Of a stretch of 64,000 nt of DNA, positions 25,003 to 33,471 are shown one piece after another. Each line of letters starts with the position of its first letter. The stretch's first letter is position 1. Made by a program: the position numbers and the translations under genes. The stretch comes from Dehalococcoidia bacterium. Lineage in GTDB: Bacteria > Chloroflexota > Dehalococcoidia > Lucifugimonadales > SHYT01. Below the pieces are notes generated by a model that had not been told where the DNA came from, made no database searches, and worked only from the letters and a program-made list of their open reading frames with translations. The stretch is from contig SHXZ01000008.1 in NCBI GenBank assembly GCA_009693045.1, positions 43,602 to 107,601 of the forward strand, read 5' to 3'.

Positions 25003-26496
25003 ATGGCTACACGATCATACGCGGGGACGACTGAGGCCAAGGAGCTGCCCGCGGGGCTTGACTGGGTGAACACCTCGTCGCCTCTCACTCTGAAAGCGCT
25101 GCGCGGCAAAGTCGTCCTCCTGGACTTTTGGACGTACTGCTGAATTAACTGCCATCATATGGTCCCGCAGTTGCGTGGACTAGAGCGGCGGTTCCCCAAC
25201 GAGCTGGTCGTCTTGGGTGTTCACTCGCCCAAGTTTCCGCAGGAGAAGGAGACAGGCAATCTCCGAAAAGCTGTGATGCGCATGGATATCCGGCATCCGG
25301 TAATGAACGACAGCGAGTTCAACGTGTGGCGCCAGTACGGCTTGCGCGCGTGGCCGACGCTGCTGTTCCTGGACCCGCTGGGGCGCATCTTCGGCATCCA
25401 CGAGGGCGAGGCTACGACGGACATGCTCGCGGAGGCGATCCAGGAGGCGATCCAGGAGTTTGACGCCAAGGGCTGGATGAACCGCACGCCACTCCCGTTC
25501 CAGCTTGAGCGCGAGGACCCCGGGCCACTCTCGTTCCCCGGCAAGGTGCTGGCCGACGAGGCATCGGGCCGCCTGTTCATCGCCGACTCCAACCACAACC
25601 GCATCATCGTCGCGCGACTGGACGGCGAGGTGCTGGACGTCATCGGCAGCGGCCAGATGGGCTTTGAGGACGGGACGTACGACAAGGCGGCGTTCAACGT
25701 GCCGCAGGGCATGGCGCTCAACGGCGATACGCTGTACGTCGCCGACCTTGAGAGCCACGCCATCCGCGCCGTTGACTTGAAGAAGCGCATCGTGACGACC
25801 GTGGCGGGCGTCGGCTCGCAGGCGCTGGGCCGCAGCTCCGGCGGCCCAGCGATGGATGTGGCGCTCAGCTCACCGTGGGACGTGGCGTACGCCAACGGCA
25901 ACGTGTATATCGCCATGGCAGGCACGCACCAGGTGTGGGTGCTGGAGCTGGCGAAGCAGCTTGTCCACCCTTTCGCAGGATCCGGCGCTGAAGGGATCAA
26001 GGACGGCCCGCTGAACCGCGCGGAGATGGCGCAGTGCAGCGGCTTGGCCCTCGCCGGCGACACGCTCTACGTCGCCGATAGCGAGACCAGCTCCATCCGC
26101 GCCGTCGGGCTGGACCCAAAGATCGGCTCGGTTCGCACCGTCGTGGGCCAGGACCTCTTTGCCTTCGGCGACATGGACGGCATGGGGAGCATCGTCCGGC
26201 TGCAGCACCCGCTGGGCATTGCCTATCACCAGGACATCCTGTACGTGGCGGACACGTACAACAACAAGATCAAGCGGGTGTTCCCCCGCACCCAGAGCGC
26301 CACTACGTTCCTCGGCGCCGGCAAGCCTGGCAAGCAGGACGGCCCCGGCATGACGGTGACGTTCCACGAGCCCGGCGGCCTCTCCGTGGCGGGCGGCAAG
26401 CTGTACATCGCCGACACGAACAACCACCTGATTCGCGTCGCGGACATGGGGACGGGTGAAGTGGGGACGCTGGTGCTGCGGGGGCTGAGGGAGTAG
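25003..26496 (+). CDS. Thioredoxin-fold/NHL-repeat protein, candidate selenoprotein with in-frame TGA at Sec47
   Basis: Reading from ATG 25003 (AGGAG at 24992) through an in-frame TGA at 25141-25143 gives a 497-residue protein. The motif becomes DFWTYC-U-INC, where NHLRC2-type homologues have TYCCINC; the TGA replaces the attacking Cys of the CxxC, giving UxxC. Downstream similarity continues uninterrupted: [29 protein letters not shown], then six or so NHL/beta-propeller blades from residue about 170 ([52 protein letters not shown]). A SECIS-like hairpin follows the TGA. The likely role is thiol-disulfide redox chemistry in the cytoplasm, as no signal peptide is seen. A sequencing error of TGC to TGA is the alternative. 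Confidence 0.85.
25161..25181 (+). promoter_or_regulatory. Candidate bacterial SECIS element
   Basis: In the mRNA, G-GUCC pairs with GGAC-U (first pair a G-U wobble), followed by CGC with GCG, around an AGUU loop at 25169-25172. A single U at 25176 is bulged. The loop begins 25 nt after the UGA, within the 16-37 nt range described for bacterial SECIS elements, and has G in its first two bases as described for that class. Confidence 0.7.
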
Positions 26497-26501
26497 CAGC
26501 T

Positions 26502-27634
26502 ATGGGCGAAAAGATACTTGTCCAAAACGATGGTCAAGCCACACTCCTGGAAGAAGCACCCTCAAACAAGGAAGTCCAACTCCAAGACCTCATCAACAAT
26601 AATCCAAACCTGCTGCCCCTGGAGGAGCTTGGCCTCGACGGACCCCTGCTGATCGTAGGCCTCGAAGCACCGCTTTCTGCTGGCAAGGCCGATCTCATTG
26701 CGCTCGCGAAGTCCGGGGAACTGGTCCTGGTTGAGTTCAAAACTGGGACATGAATCCGACTCGCGCCGCATGCTGGCCAAATTTCTGGACTATGGCGCCA
26801 GCCTCTGGCGGATGAGCTACGTTGAGTTTGAACAGCAAGCAATACGCTCATATTTCTCAGGTCCACGGCGCAACAAGCAGGTCACCAAAGCTGTAAATTC
26901 ACTAAGTGAGGCATCTCAAGCGGTTTGGGGAAAGGGTTTTGACACCCTTTCGTTCAGAGACAGCCCTGAAGACCAACTTAAAAGCGGGGATTTTCGCTAT
27001 GTCGTAGTGGCTCAAAGCTTCCCTACGAACCTCAAAGATGCCTTGGACTATCTCAACAAGATTTCTTCTGGTCCGCGTTTCTACTCATTAAAGCTCACTC
27101 GCTTTGGTGGAAACAGCATCTCTGCCTTCGCATGTAACTTGGTCGCCGGCCCAGAGCCTCCGCCTCTACCACCACGGGAACGCATTCCCTTGGACAAGTT
27201 CTTAGCCAACGTACCTCGTGGATTAGTGCCGACATTTTCTGAAATCCTTGATGCGTGCGGGAAACTTGGCCTCACTATCTTCTGGGGCACAAGGGGGTGC
27301 ATCCCTAAAGGTGCAAACGCCTGAACGGGCCGAACCAATATCGGTCGGTTGGATGTTCACCGAAATGAAAGGGTGGATGGGGCTCCGTTGGCTGAATCTC
27401 GGCTACGATAGGTGGATAGATGATAAGCTCACGCCTGGCACTAAGGCAATCTTGCAGAAGTACTTGGATAACCTCGGCACCTTGGAAGGTGCAGACCCAG
27501 TAACGACGGGAACAGTAAGTGCGTACCGGTTTGAACCGAAGTTGGTGATCGATTCAAAGGGAGCGATAATCCAGGCTCTTACTAATCTTGTTAATGACTT
27601 GAAGGCCGTACTTGCCGTTTCCTCCTCTGGGTGA
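26502..27634 (+). pseudogene. PD-(D/E)XK-like nuclease gene broken by two frameshifts
   Basis: Three successive frames join into one protein of about 376 residues. Frame one (26502 to about 26747) ends in APLSAGKADLIALAKSGELVLVEFKTG, a nuclease-like D...ExK core similar to NucS/DUF91 proteins. Frame two runs on with SDSRRMLAKFLDYGASLWRM to about 27292. Frame three continues with SLKVQTPERAEPISVGWMF to 27634. Each shift is repaired by removing one G, from GGG near 26746 and from GGGGG near 27293. The region is visibly less GC-rich than its neighbours, suggesting transfer. It may be a true pseudogene or carry homopolymer sequencing errors. Confidence 0.75.
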
Positions 27635-27686
27635 GCTGCAAGGTACGCGGCCTGGTCGGTGTCGCCGCGATTCAGGCGAGGCAGGA

Positions 27687-27910
27687 TCAGCGCCACGCGC
27701 GGGGCTCCGGCCGCTCCTTAGCGGTGCGACGAGCCGTATCCTTGTGACTTGACGCGCCGATGCCCAGGCTTCGCCGCCTGGGGCGGAGGCTGCCAGCTTT
27801 CTCTTCCAGCGCCTCCTGGACGAGGGCGCCATGGAGGTGCGTCGCTCCACCGCCAGCAGCTGGAGGCGTATAAGCAGCTCTTCTGGAAGAGAGACAGTAG
27901 TGCGCTTCAT
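27687..27910 (-). pseudogene. Ribbon-helix-helix antitoxin with a one-base frameshift
   Basis: From ATG 27910 the frame encodes MKRTTVSLPEELLIRLQLLA, a ribbon-helix-helix DNA-binding start, up to ERRTSMA. Adding one base near 27828 (ATGGCGCC read as ATGGCGGCC) restores ALVQEALEEKAGSLRPRRR and a C-terminus ending HKDTARRTAKERPEPRAWR, the usual toxin-binding tail of VapB-like antitoxins. A short open frame begins right after it on the same strand but no recognisable PIN toxin follows; the broken nuclease gene occupies that place. It is probably a remnant toxin-antitoxin locus. Confidence 0.7.
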
Positions 27911-28093
27911 GTCATCACAATAGCACAGTTGATGATCATCATCCGGTGACAAACGCAGGAGAACCCTCTTTGCAAAGAGGGTTCTCCTGACCTCTCCCAG
28001 AAAACCTCTCAGCATTCACTTTCCGCCGTTCAACAGATAGACTGTTGGTGCTGGCTATCCCGCCCTTGAGTCAACTCAACCAGTGGAGAAAAC

Positions 28094-30172
28094 ATGCCCA
28101 ACCGCCTAGCTCGCGAGACCAGCCCCTACCTCCAGCAGCACGCCCACAACCCCGTGGACTGGTATCCGTGGGGCGCCGAGGCTCTGGAACGCGCGCGCCG
28201 CGAGGACAAGCCCATCCTCCTCAGCATCGGCTACTCCGCGTGCCACTGGTGCCACGTCATGGAGCGGGAGTCGTTTGAGAACCCGGACACCGCCGCGCTC
28301 ATGAACCAGCACTACGTCAGCATCAAGGTGGACCGCGAGGAGCGGCCCGACCTGGACTCCATTTACATGCAGACCGTCATGTCCATCACTGGCCATGGTG
28401 GCTGGCCCCTCACCGTCTTCCTGACGCCAGACCTCAAGCCGTTCTACGGCGGGACGTACTTCCCACCGGTAGACCATCATGGGATGGCGGGGTTCCCGCG
28501 CGTGCTCCAGACCATCGCCGACGCGTACCGCACGCAGCGCGCCGAGATCGCGAGCACCGGCGCGCAGATCGCCGAGGCGCTTGGCCGCAGCCTCACGCCC
28601 CAGCAAAGCGCCGGCGCGCTGACCACCGACACGCTCACCGAGGCGGCGCAGGGACTGGCCTCCATGTTTGAGTCCAAGTACGGCGGTCTGGGCCAGGCGC
28701 CCAAGTTCCCGCAGCCCATGACGTGGGAGTTCCTGCTGCAAGAGGCGCGCCGGACGGGCGAGCAGTTGCCTCTGCTCATGACCGAGATGACCCTGGAGCG
28801 CATGGCCCACGGCGGCATATATGACCAGGTCGGCGGCGGGTTCCACCGGTACAGCACGGACGAGCGCTGGCTGGTGCCCCACTTTGAGAAGATGCTCTAC
28901 GACAACGCCCTGCTGGCGCGCCTCTACCTCCACGCACACCAAGCGACCGGCAAGCCGCTGTACCGCCGCGTAGTCACTGAGACGCTGGACTACCTTCTAC
29001 GGGAAATGCGGGGGCCTGAGGGCGGGTTCTACTCGTCGCAGGACGCCGATAGCGATGGCGTGGAAGGCAAGTTCTACGTATGGGGGTACGAGGAGTTCCG
29101 CGGCCTGCTCTCCGAGGAGCAGCGCGAGCTGGTGGTGCGGCACTACGGCGTGACGCCGAAGGGCAACTGGGAGGACCACACCATCCTCTCCGTCGTCACG
29201 GAGCTGGCGGCTCTGGCCAAGGAGCTGCTGATCACCCCGGAGGAAGCGGAGCGCCGCCTGGGCGAGGCGAAGGCCGCGCTGTTGGCGGCAAGGTCGCGGC
29301 GCATCCCGCCCGCCACCGACGAGAAGGCGCTCGCCTCGTGGAACAGCCTGGTCATCGGCAGCCTGGCCGAGGCCGGCCGCGCGCTTGGCCGGAACGACTA
29401 CCTGGATGCGGCGCTCCGCACGGCGGAGTTTGTGCTGACGAAGCTCAGGGTGGACGGCCGCCTTCTGCGAACGTACCGCAACGGCACGGCCAAGCTCAAG
29501 GGCTACCTTGAGGACTACGCTTTTCTCGTGGATGGCCTGCTCCTCCTTCACGCGGCAACGCTTGAGCCGCGTTGGATGCGCGAGGCCGTTGACCTGACCG
29601 ACGAGATGCTTGCGCTGTTCTGGGACCAGGAGCAGAGTAGCTTCTATGACGTCGGCCACGATCACGAGGAGCTGCTGGTCAGGCCGCGTGATGTGTTTGA
29701 CAACGCGCTGCCGTCAGGGAGCGCGATGGCAACGTTCGTCTTGCTGCGCGTGGCGCTACTCACCGGGGAGCAGGCGTTGGCGGAACCGGCGCTCGCGTCG
29801 TTGCGGTCGCTCCAGCACGGGCTGGCGCAGCACCCAAACGGGTTCGGACACTGGCTGTCCGTGCTGGCGTTCCACCTCGGCTCGCCCAAGGAGATCGCAA
29901 TCATCGGCGCGGCGCAGGACCCAGGGACGCTTCGCTTGCTGGAAGCCGTGCATCAGCTTTACGTGCCGCACAAGGTCGTCACGGGACGCGACCCGACTTC
30001 GGGCGACGACGGGTTCGACAGCCCGCTGTTCACCGGACGCGGGGCGGAAGACGGCCAGCCGACTGCGTACGTCTGCGAAGGCTACGTCTGCCAGTTGCCC
30101 GCGACCTCGGTTGCACTGCTGCGCCGGCAACTCGCGCCCGCCAGCCCTCTGGCCGCTCCAGGCGCCGGATAA
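28094..30172 (+). CDS. Thioredoxin-domain protein of the YyaL/SSP411 (DUF255) family
   Basis: The 692-residue protein starts at ATG 28094. Residues 1 to about 165 are the DUF255 thioredoxin-like domain: [39 protein letters not shown] (CHWC redox motif), [14 protein letters not shown] and [12 protein letters not shown]. The remaining 500 residues resemble an (alpha/alpha)6 barrel of the N-acylglucosamine epimerase type, with [24 protein letters not shown] and [13 protein letters not shown]. The family is widespread but its reaction is unknown. A 10-bp hairpin (30201-30231) follows the stop. Confidence 0.94.
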   Translation: MPNRLARETSPYLQQHAHNPVDWYPWGAEALERARREDKPILLSIGYSACHWCHVMERESFENPDTAALMNQHYVSIKVDREERPDLDSIYMQTVMSITGHGGWPLTVFLTPDLKPFYGGTYFPPVDHHGMAGFPRVLQTIADAYRTQRAEIASTGAQIAEALGRSLTPQQSAGALTTDTLTEAAQGLASMFESKYGGLGQAPKFPQPMTWEFLLQEARRTGEQLPLLMTEMTLERMAHGGIYDQVGGGFHRYSTDERWLVPHFEKMLYDNALLARLYLHAHQATGKPLYRRVVTETLDYLLREMRGPEGGFYSSQDADSDGVEGKFYVWGYEEFRGLLSEEQRELVVRHYGVTPKGNWEDHTILSVVTELAALAKELLITPEEAERRLGEAKAALLAARSRRIPPATDEKALASWNSLVIGSLAEAGRALGRNDYLDAALRTAEFVLTKLRVDGRLLRTYRNGTAKLKGYLEDYAFLVDGLLLLHAATLEPRWMREAVDLTDEMLALFWDQEQSSFYDVGHDHEELLVRPRDVFDNALPSGSAMATFVLLRVALLTGEQALAEPALASLRSLQHGLAQHPNGFGHWLSVLAFHLGSPKEIAIIGAAQDPGTLRLLEAVHQLYVPHKVVTGRDPTSGDDGFDSPLFTGRGAEDGQPTAYVCEGYVCQLPATSVALLRRQLAPASPLAAPGAG

Positions 30173-30200
30173 CCAACACGCACATCACTTGACGACCATG

Positions 30201-30231
30201 GCCTGCAAAACGCAGCGTGCTTTTTGCAGGC
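30201..30231 (+). terminator. Hairpin after the DUF255 gene
   Basis: GCCTGCAAAA and TTTTGCAGGC form a 10-bp stem with an 11-base loop 28 bp after the DUF255 stop. It lacks a U-tail beyond the stem, so termination is tentative. Confidence 0.5.
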
Positions 30232-30295
30232 ATGATGGAAGGATCGCGTAGATGGGCTCTCAGAGCCGCATCCGGGTCGCATGGCGGCACACGCA

Positions 30296-30323
30296 TTGCT
30301 CAATTCCACCCCTGTGTTACAAT
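30296..30323 (+). promoter_or_regulatory. Possible promoter for the RibBA-like gene
   Basis: TTGCTC (30296-30301) and TACAAT (30318-30323) are 16 bases apart, 48 bp upstream of the ATG. The ATG at 30371 follows AGGAGAG. No FMN riboswitch consensus is visible between the promoter and the start. Confidence 0.45.
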
Positions 30324-30370
30324 CCTGTTACCGCTGAGTTTCTTTACCACGCTGTTCCCAGGAGAGACGG

Positions 30371-31417
30371 ATGGAGACGGCTGCAACGCAAGCCTTGGAA
30401 TCCGTGGCGGCTGGGCGACCTGTCATTATTCGTGACGACTTCCGCGGCCTCGCCTACCTTGCAGTGGCTTCGCAGAAGGCCGGCCCGGAGCACGTGAACC
30501 TCATGGCGCGGTACGCGCGAGGGATCATCTCCATCGCGCTGGAAGGCGAACGCCTCAATCAGCTTCAGCTCCCCGTCATGGGCCAACCGTCTCCGAACGC
30601 CTCCAGCGAGCCGTTTGCGGTCTCCGTCGACGTGAGGCGCGATGGCGCGAGCGGCATTTCGGCGCGCGACCGATCGGCCACAATCCAGGCCCTCATTTAT
30701 CCCGCCTCAAAACCCGATGACTTCGTGCGTCCCGGCCACCTGTTCCCCGTCCTCTACAGCAAGGGAGGCGTCTTCACGGTCCCCAGGGCGCCCGAGGCGA
30801 TCGTTGACCTCGCACGGATGGCCGGCCTTTACCCGTCCGGCGTCTTGTGCGCCATTATGACCGATGCGGGCGACATGATGAGCGACCCGCCGGACCTGAA
30901 CGCGCTTGGCGACGCCATCGGCGCGAAGATCGTGAGCATCAGCGACGTGTTGCGGCTCCGCGGCGAACGCGAGAAGGTCGTGAAGCGCATCGCGGCGGCG
31001 CGTTTGCCGACTCAGTACGGCGAGTTCACCATTACCGCCTACCAGTGCCTGCGGGACACCGACGAGCACATCGCGCTGGTGATGGGCGATCCAGGCAGCG
31101 CTCAGCCGATGCCCGCGGCCTTTGTCAACGGCTGCGTTGTGGGCCACGTGTTTGACAGCCAGGCGTGCCGGTGCGGCATACGATTGGAAGAAAGGCTCAG
31201 CCGAATCGGCGAGCTAAAACGAGGCGTCATTCTCTACACTCCGAACGACGCCGTGAGCAAGCACCTCGGGGAGGACCTTTCAACCCGTCCCCCGATGCAC
31301 GAGCGCATCTGGCATCAAATCATCGGCGTGCAGGTGCTGTCGGACCTGGGGATACGCCGCGCGTACCTGCTGGACGAAGAGCGCGAAATAGACGTGCCTG
31401 CGCTCAGCACGCTCTAG
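30371..31417 (+). CDS. RibBA-like protein with altered catalytic motifs in both domains
   Basis: The 348-residue protein aligns end to end with bifunctional RibBA. In the DHBP synthase half, the acidic loop (usually DREDEGD/ENEGD) is replaced by DDFRGLAYLA, while SGISARDRSATI and RPGHLFPV remain. In the GTP cyclohydrolase II half, the zinc Cys pattern survives as NGC...QACRCG, but the HSEC and RCDCG contexts and EGRGIGL are changed (NGCVVGHVFDSQACRCG and TPNDAVSKHLG). So it may not make riboflavin precursors and could have a new role. It stands alone between its own promoter and a strong terminator. Confidence 0.82.
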   Translation: METAATQALESVAAGRPVIIRDDFRGLAYLAVASQKAGPEHVNLMARYARGIISIALEGERLNQLQLPVMGQPSPNASSEPFAVSVDVRRDGASGISARDRSATIQALIYPASKPDDFVRPGHLFPVLYSKGGVFTVPRAPEAIVDLARMAGLYPSGVLCAIMTDAGDMMSDPPDLNALGDAIGAKIVSISDVLRLRGEREKVVKRIAAARLPTQYGEFTITAYQCLRDTDEHIALVMGDPGSAQPMPAAFVNGCVVGHVFDSQACRCGIRLEERLSRIGELKRGVILYTPNDAVSKHLGEDLSTRPPMHERIWHQIIGVQVLSDLGIRRAYLLDEEREIDVPALSTL

Positions 31418-31439
31418 CCATCCACCTAAAAAGCCCGTA

Positions 31440-31480
31440 AACACAAAGGGCGCCTCGGTTTGAGGCGCCCTTTGTGTGTT
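31440..31480. terminator. Strong bidirectional terminator hairpin
   Basis: ACACAAAGGGCGCCTC and GAGGCGCCCTTTGTGT form a 16-bp stem with a GGTTT loop, between the converging RibBA-like (+) and Tat mini-protein (-) genes. A/T-rich ends on both sides suit termination in both directions. Confidence 0.85.
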
Positions 31481-31494
31481 GATCGATACTCAGG

Positions 31495-31746
31495 CTATGA
31501 CTGAGGATGCTCGCGTTCCCATGCCTCCAGCCTTGCGTCACGACGCGGCTCAAAGATGGAGCCATCACCGGGCAGTGGAACATTGCGCGGGTCAGTGATG
31601 CGCGGCCCCCCCGTGAGCTTGCCCAGGCCCGTGAGTTTGCCCAGGATTGACACACCCGCGAGAAACCCCACGCCCACAGCCGCCACCTTAAGCACGTCGC
31701 GTCTTGAGAAGCGAAATGCCTTTGCTGACTTGGGCGAGTGTTCCAA
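31495..31746 (-). CDS. Small Tat-signal protein, function unknown
   Basis: The 83-residue protein begins MEHSPKSAKAFRFSRRDVLK, then AAVGVGFLAGVSIL: a twin-arginine motif (SRRDVLK) and a short hydrophobic segment, as in Tat signals. After a short GKLTGLGKLTG repeat only about 35 residues remain, with ITDPRNVPLPGDGSIFEPRRD and no Cys or obvious metal site. Export by Tat usually implies a folded or partner-bound cargo, so it may be a membrane-anchored accessory subunit. No family is recognised. Confidence 0.65.
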   Translation of the reverse strand: MEHSPKSAKAFRFSRRDVLKVAAVGVGFLAGVSILGKLTGLGKLTGGPRITDPRNVPLPGDGSIFEPRRDARLEAWEREHPQS

Positions 31747-32016
31747 TGCCTTCCTCCGTCACCGGCCGCATTCATGACCAGGGAGCCGACGGGCCGAAGA
31801 AATTATACGCTCTTTTCACGATTCAGACAAGATCGAATTGCCCTCAGAGCAGGGACCATTCGGTTCTTATCCTCCAAAGCTAACAGGGCATTGAAATACT
31901 CTACCGACCATCCCGCCTGGCACCCTTCCGTTCGACGAACTCAAAGCTGACATCGGCAAGCAAGGGAGTAGAACTTGGGGGAGATTAGGCGACCGCTGAA
32001 CAGACGCCCGAAGATG
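31747..32016. other. Gene-free stretch
   Basis: I see no supported gene, repeat copy or RNA here. The region is somewhat more A/T-rich than its surroundings and should include the promoter of the minus-strand Tat mini-protein gene. Confidence 0.5.
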
Positions 32017-32538
32017 CTAGAACGGGCAGCCCTTCGCTCCCAGTAAGCCCTTCAGAGCTGAGATCTCGCCTGTGTGGGCGTACGTGTTACCAAGCAGCAT
32101 CGTCGTAAGGAAGGCGCCAAGGCCCATGTTGTTGGGAAAGCCGAACTGAACGAGTTCGAGGTCGCGTTTGAGCTCGCTATCCTTGAGGCTATCCGGAAAC
32201 GCGTCGGTGTTGGCGAAGACGGCTTCAGCATATTCGGCCATGGCTTTCGGGTCGCACCGATAGGCTCGGCCTTTAACGGGGATGGGTAGGTCCACCACCA
32301 TCTCGCCGCCCAGCTTCACGCCACAGCTGCCTCGCTCCCACAGACTCCGCTTGCCTTGGATAGCAGTGTTCACCATGAAGTCCTCGCAATGGAGGATGTG
32401 AGGCATCAGCTCACCAATGGGGTGAAGAACCGCGGGCGGGACGGTATTAGCCTGAGCCTCGGTCACGTCGGCGACGGTGCCCTGGTACCACATATACGCG
32501 CCACCAAAGGCGCTTTTTAGGACTCCTATTCCATCCAT
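32017..32538 (-). CDS. DinB-like four-helix bundle protein
   Basis: The 173-residue protein starts at ATG 32538. IGVLKSAFGGAYMWYQGTVAD, LHPIGELMPHILHCEDFMVN (a conserved His region) and GNTYAHTGEISALKGLLG at the C-terminus (second His site) match the DinB_2-like superfamily. It is not closely similar to the other DinB-type protein at 22237-22680. It may bind a metal; its substrate is unknown. Confidence 0.78.
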   Translation of the reverse strand: MDGIGVLKSAFGGAYMWYQGTVADVTEAQANTVPPAVLHPIGELMPHILHCEDFMVNTAIQGKRSLWERGSCGVKLGGEMVVDLPIPVKGRAYRCDPKAMAEYAEAVFANTDAFPDSLKDSELKRDLELVQFGFPNNMGLGAFLTTMLLGNTYAHTGEISALKGLLGAKGCPF

Positions 32539-32626
32539 CTAGCCCTCCGAAGTTTGCTAAGTGGGGCATAGTGGATAGGATCGATCTGCGTCTAGCCAGC
32601 CGAGAAGCTCGTCGCTAGGTTGGCAT

Positions 32627-32819
32627 GAAGTCACCCAAAAATGCTCCCTGCCATGAAGGCGATATGTGGTAACGTCGGCGCGCCTGACCTCTCCCCTACC
32701 CCTCCCTCATTCGCTTCGCTCAGGGCAGGCTTTCAATGGGGAGGGGGATTGCCGCTTTCCTTGGTAGCGAGGCTCGCGAAGGAAAGATGGGGGACGATTT
32801 CGGGGATACGTTCATGAAT
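32627..32819. repeat. Interspersed repeat block, copy 2 (matches 7339-7506)
   Basis: It is closely similar to 7339-7506 over its length, with an extra TCATTCGCTTCGCTCAGGGC segment inside the hairpin. Right after it comes AATTGCCCCTATGGGGG, a degenerate half of the TAGGGGC palindrome family. The 32539-33064 stretch contains no gene apart from these repeats. Confidence 0.8.
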
Positions 32820-33064
32820 TGCCCCTATGGGGGTTGCCTCTGTAAGGTCTCCAGACTACCGAAAGGCCCTGGTTCTCAAAGGTCGGAGATAACGGAGAAT
32901 AGCGCCCCACCATCTAGCACCGCGGCGCAGAGGCAGACCCCTTCTCACTTGATGATAGATGCGCCGGAGACGCCGCAAAACCTCTTGACATTGCTAGGCT
33001 GATTGCGATAATCTTCACGAGCATCAACGGGCTGGCCACAGACTGTTGATGGATAGAGGACGGA

Positions 33065-33358
33065 ATGGATCCCACGCCCATGGGCACGGCTGAGTGGAGC
33101 CAGGCCAGTCAAATTCTCCGGTTTTTCTTCAGCACACTCCTGTTCATCATTGGCTTTGCAGGGAACTTGCTTCTCGCTCATGCCTTCCTCCCTTCTCTTG
33201 TCGGCACCGGACACCTGCCCAAGGCCGTCATGAGCGTGCGGCCAGTGCTGTACGTTATGTCGATATCCTGTCTCGGCGTCGCCGCCTATTTTTTCTTTCG
33301 AATGGTTGAGTTGCGCGGGCTCTTCGGCGTCGTTTACCCCACTAGGTGGTGGATGTGA
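33065..33358 (+). CDS. Small membrane protein at the head of the ACIII operon
   Basis: The 97-residue protein starts at ATG 33065 behind AGAGGA. Two hydrophobic segments (FFFSTLLFIIGFAGNLLLAHAF about residues 20-41, and VRPVLYVMSISCLGVAAYFFF about 58-78) are joined by a short loop, and it ends with YPTRWWM. It precedes actA on the same strand by about 110 bp, so it may be an accessory subunit or assembly factor of the complex. No family is recognised. Confidence 0.65.
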   Translation: MDPTPMGTAEWSQASQILRFFFSTLLFIIGFAGNLLLAHAFLPSLVGTGHLPKAVMSVRPVLYVMSISCLGVAAYFFFRMVELRGLFGVVYPTRWWM

Positions 33359-33471
33359 GCAGGGCGGTCGGAGTGTTCGGCCTCTTTTGCGCACGCTCGG
33401 GAAGGACAGTTGGCTCACGTGCCGGCGCTTCCCGGTGAAACTCGGAGCCAAGTCAGTTCGGAGCACGCAGA

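Noticed and set aside
25147..25172. Alternative hairpin AACTGC/GCAGTT after the TGA
   Set aside because: It has only 6 pairs around a 14-base loop, starts too close to the UGA, and competes with the better SECIS-like hairpin at 25161-25181.
30173..30370. FMN riboswitch upstream of the RibBA-like gene
   Set aside because: I looked for the conserved RFN-type motifs and found none; only a simple hairpin and a promoter-like pair are present.
31738..31950. 70-codon plus-strand frame after the Tat mini-protein
   Set aside because: It has no ribosome site, no family resemblance and unusual composition for this genome.
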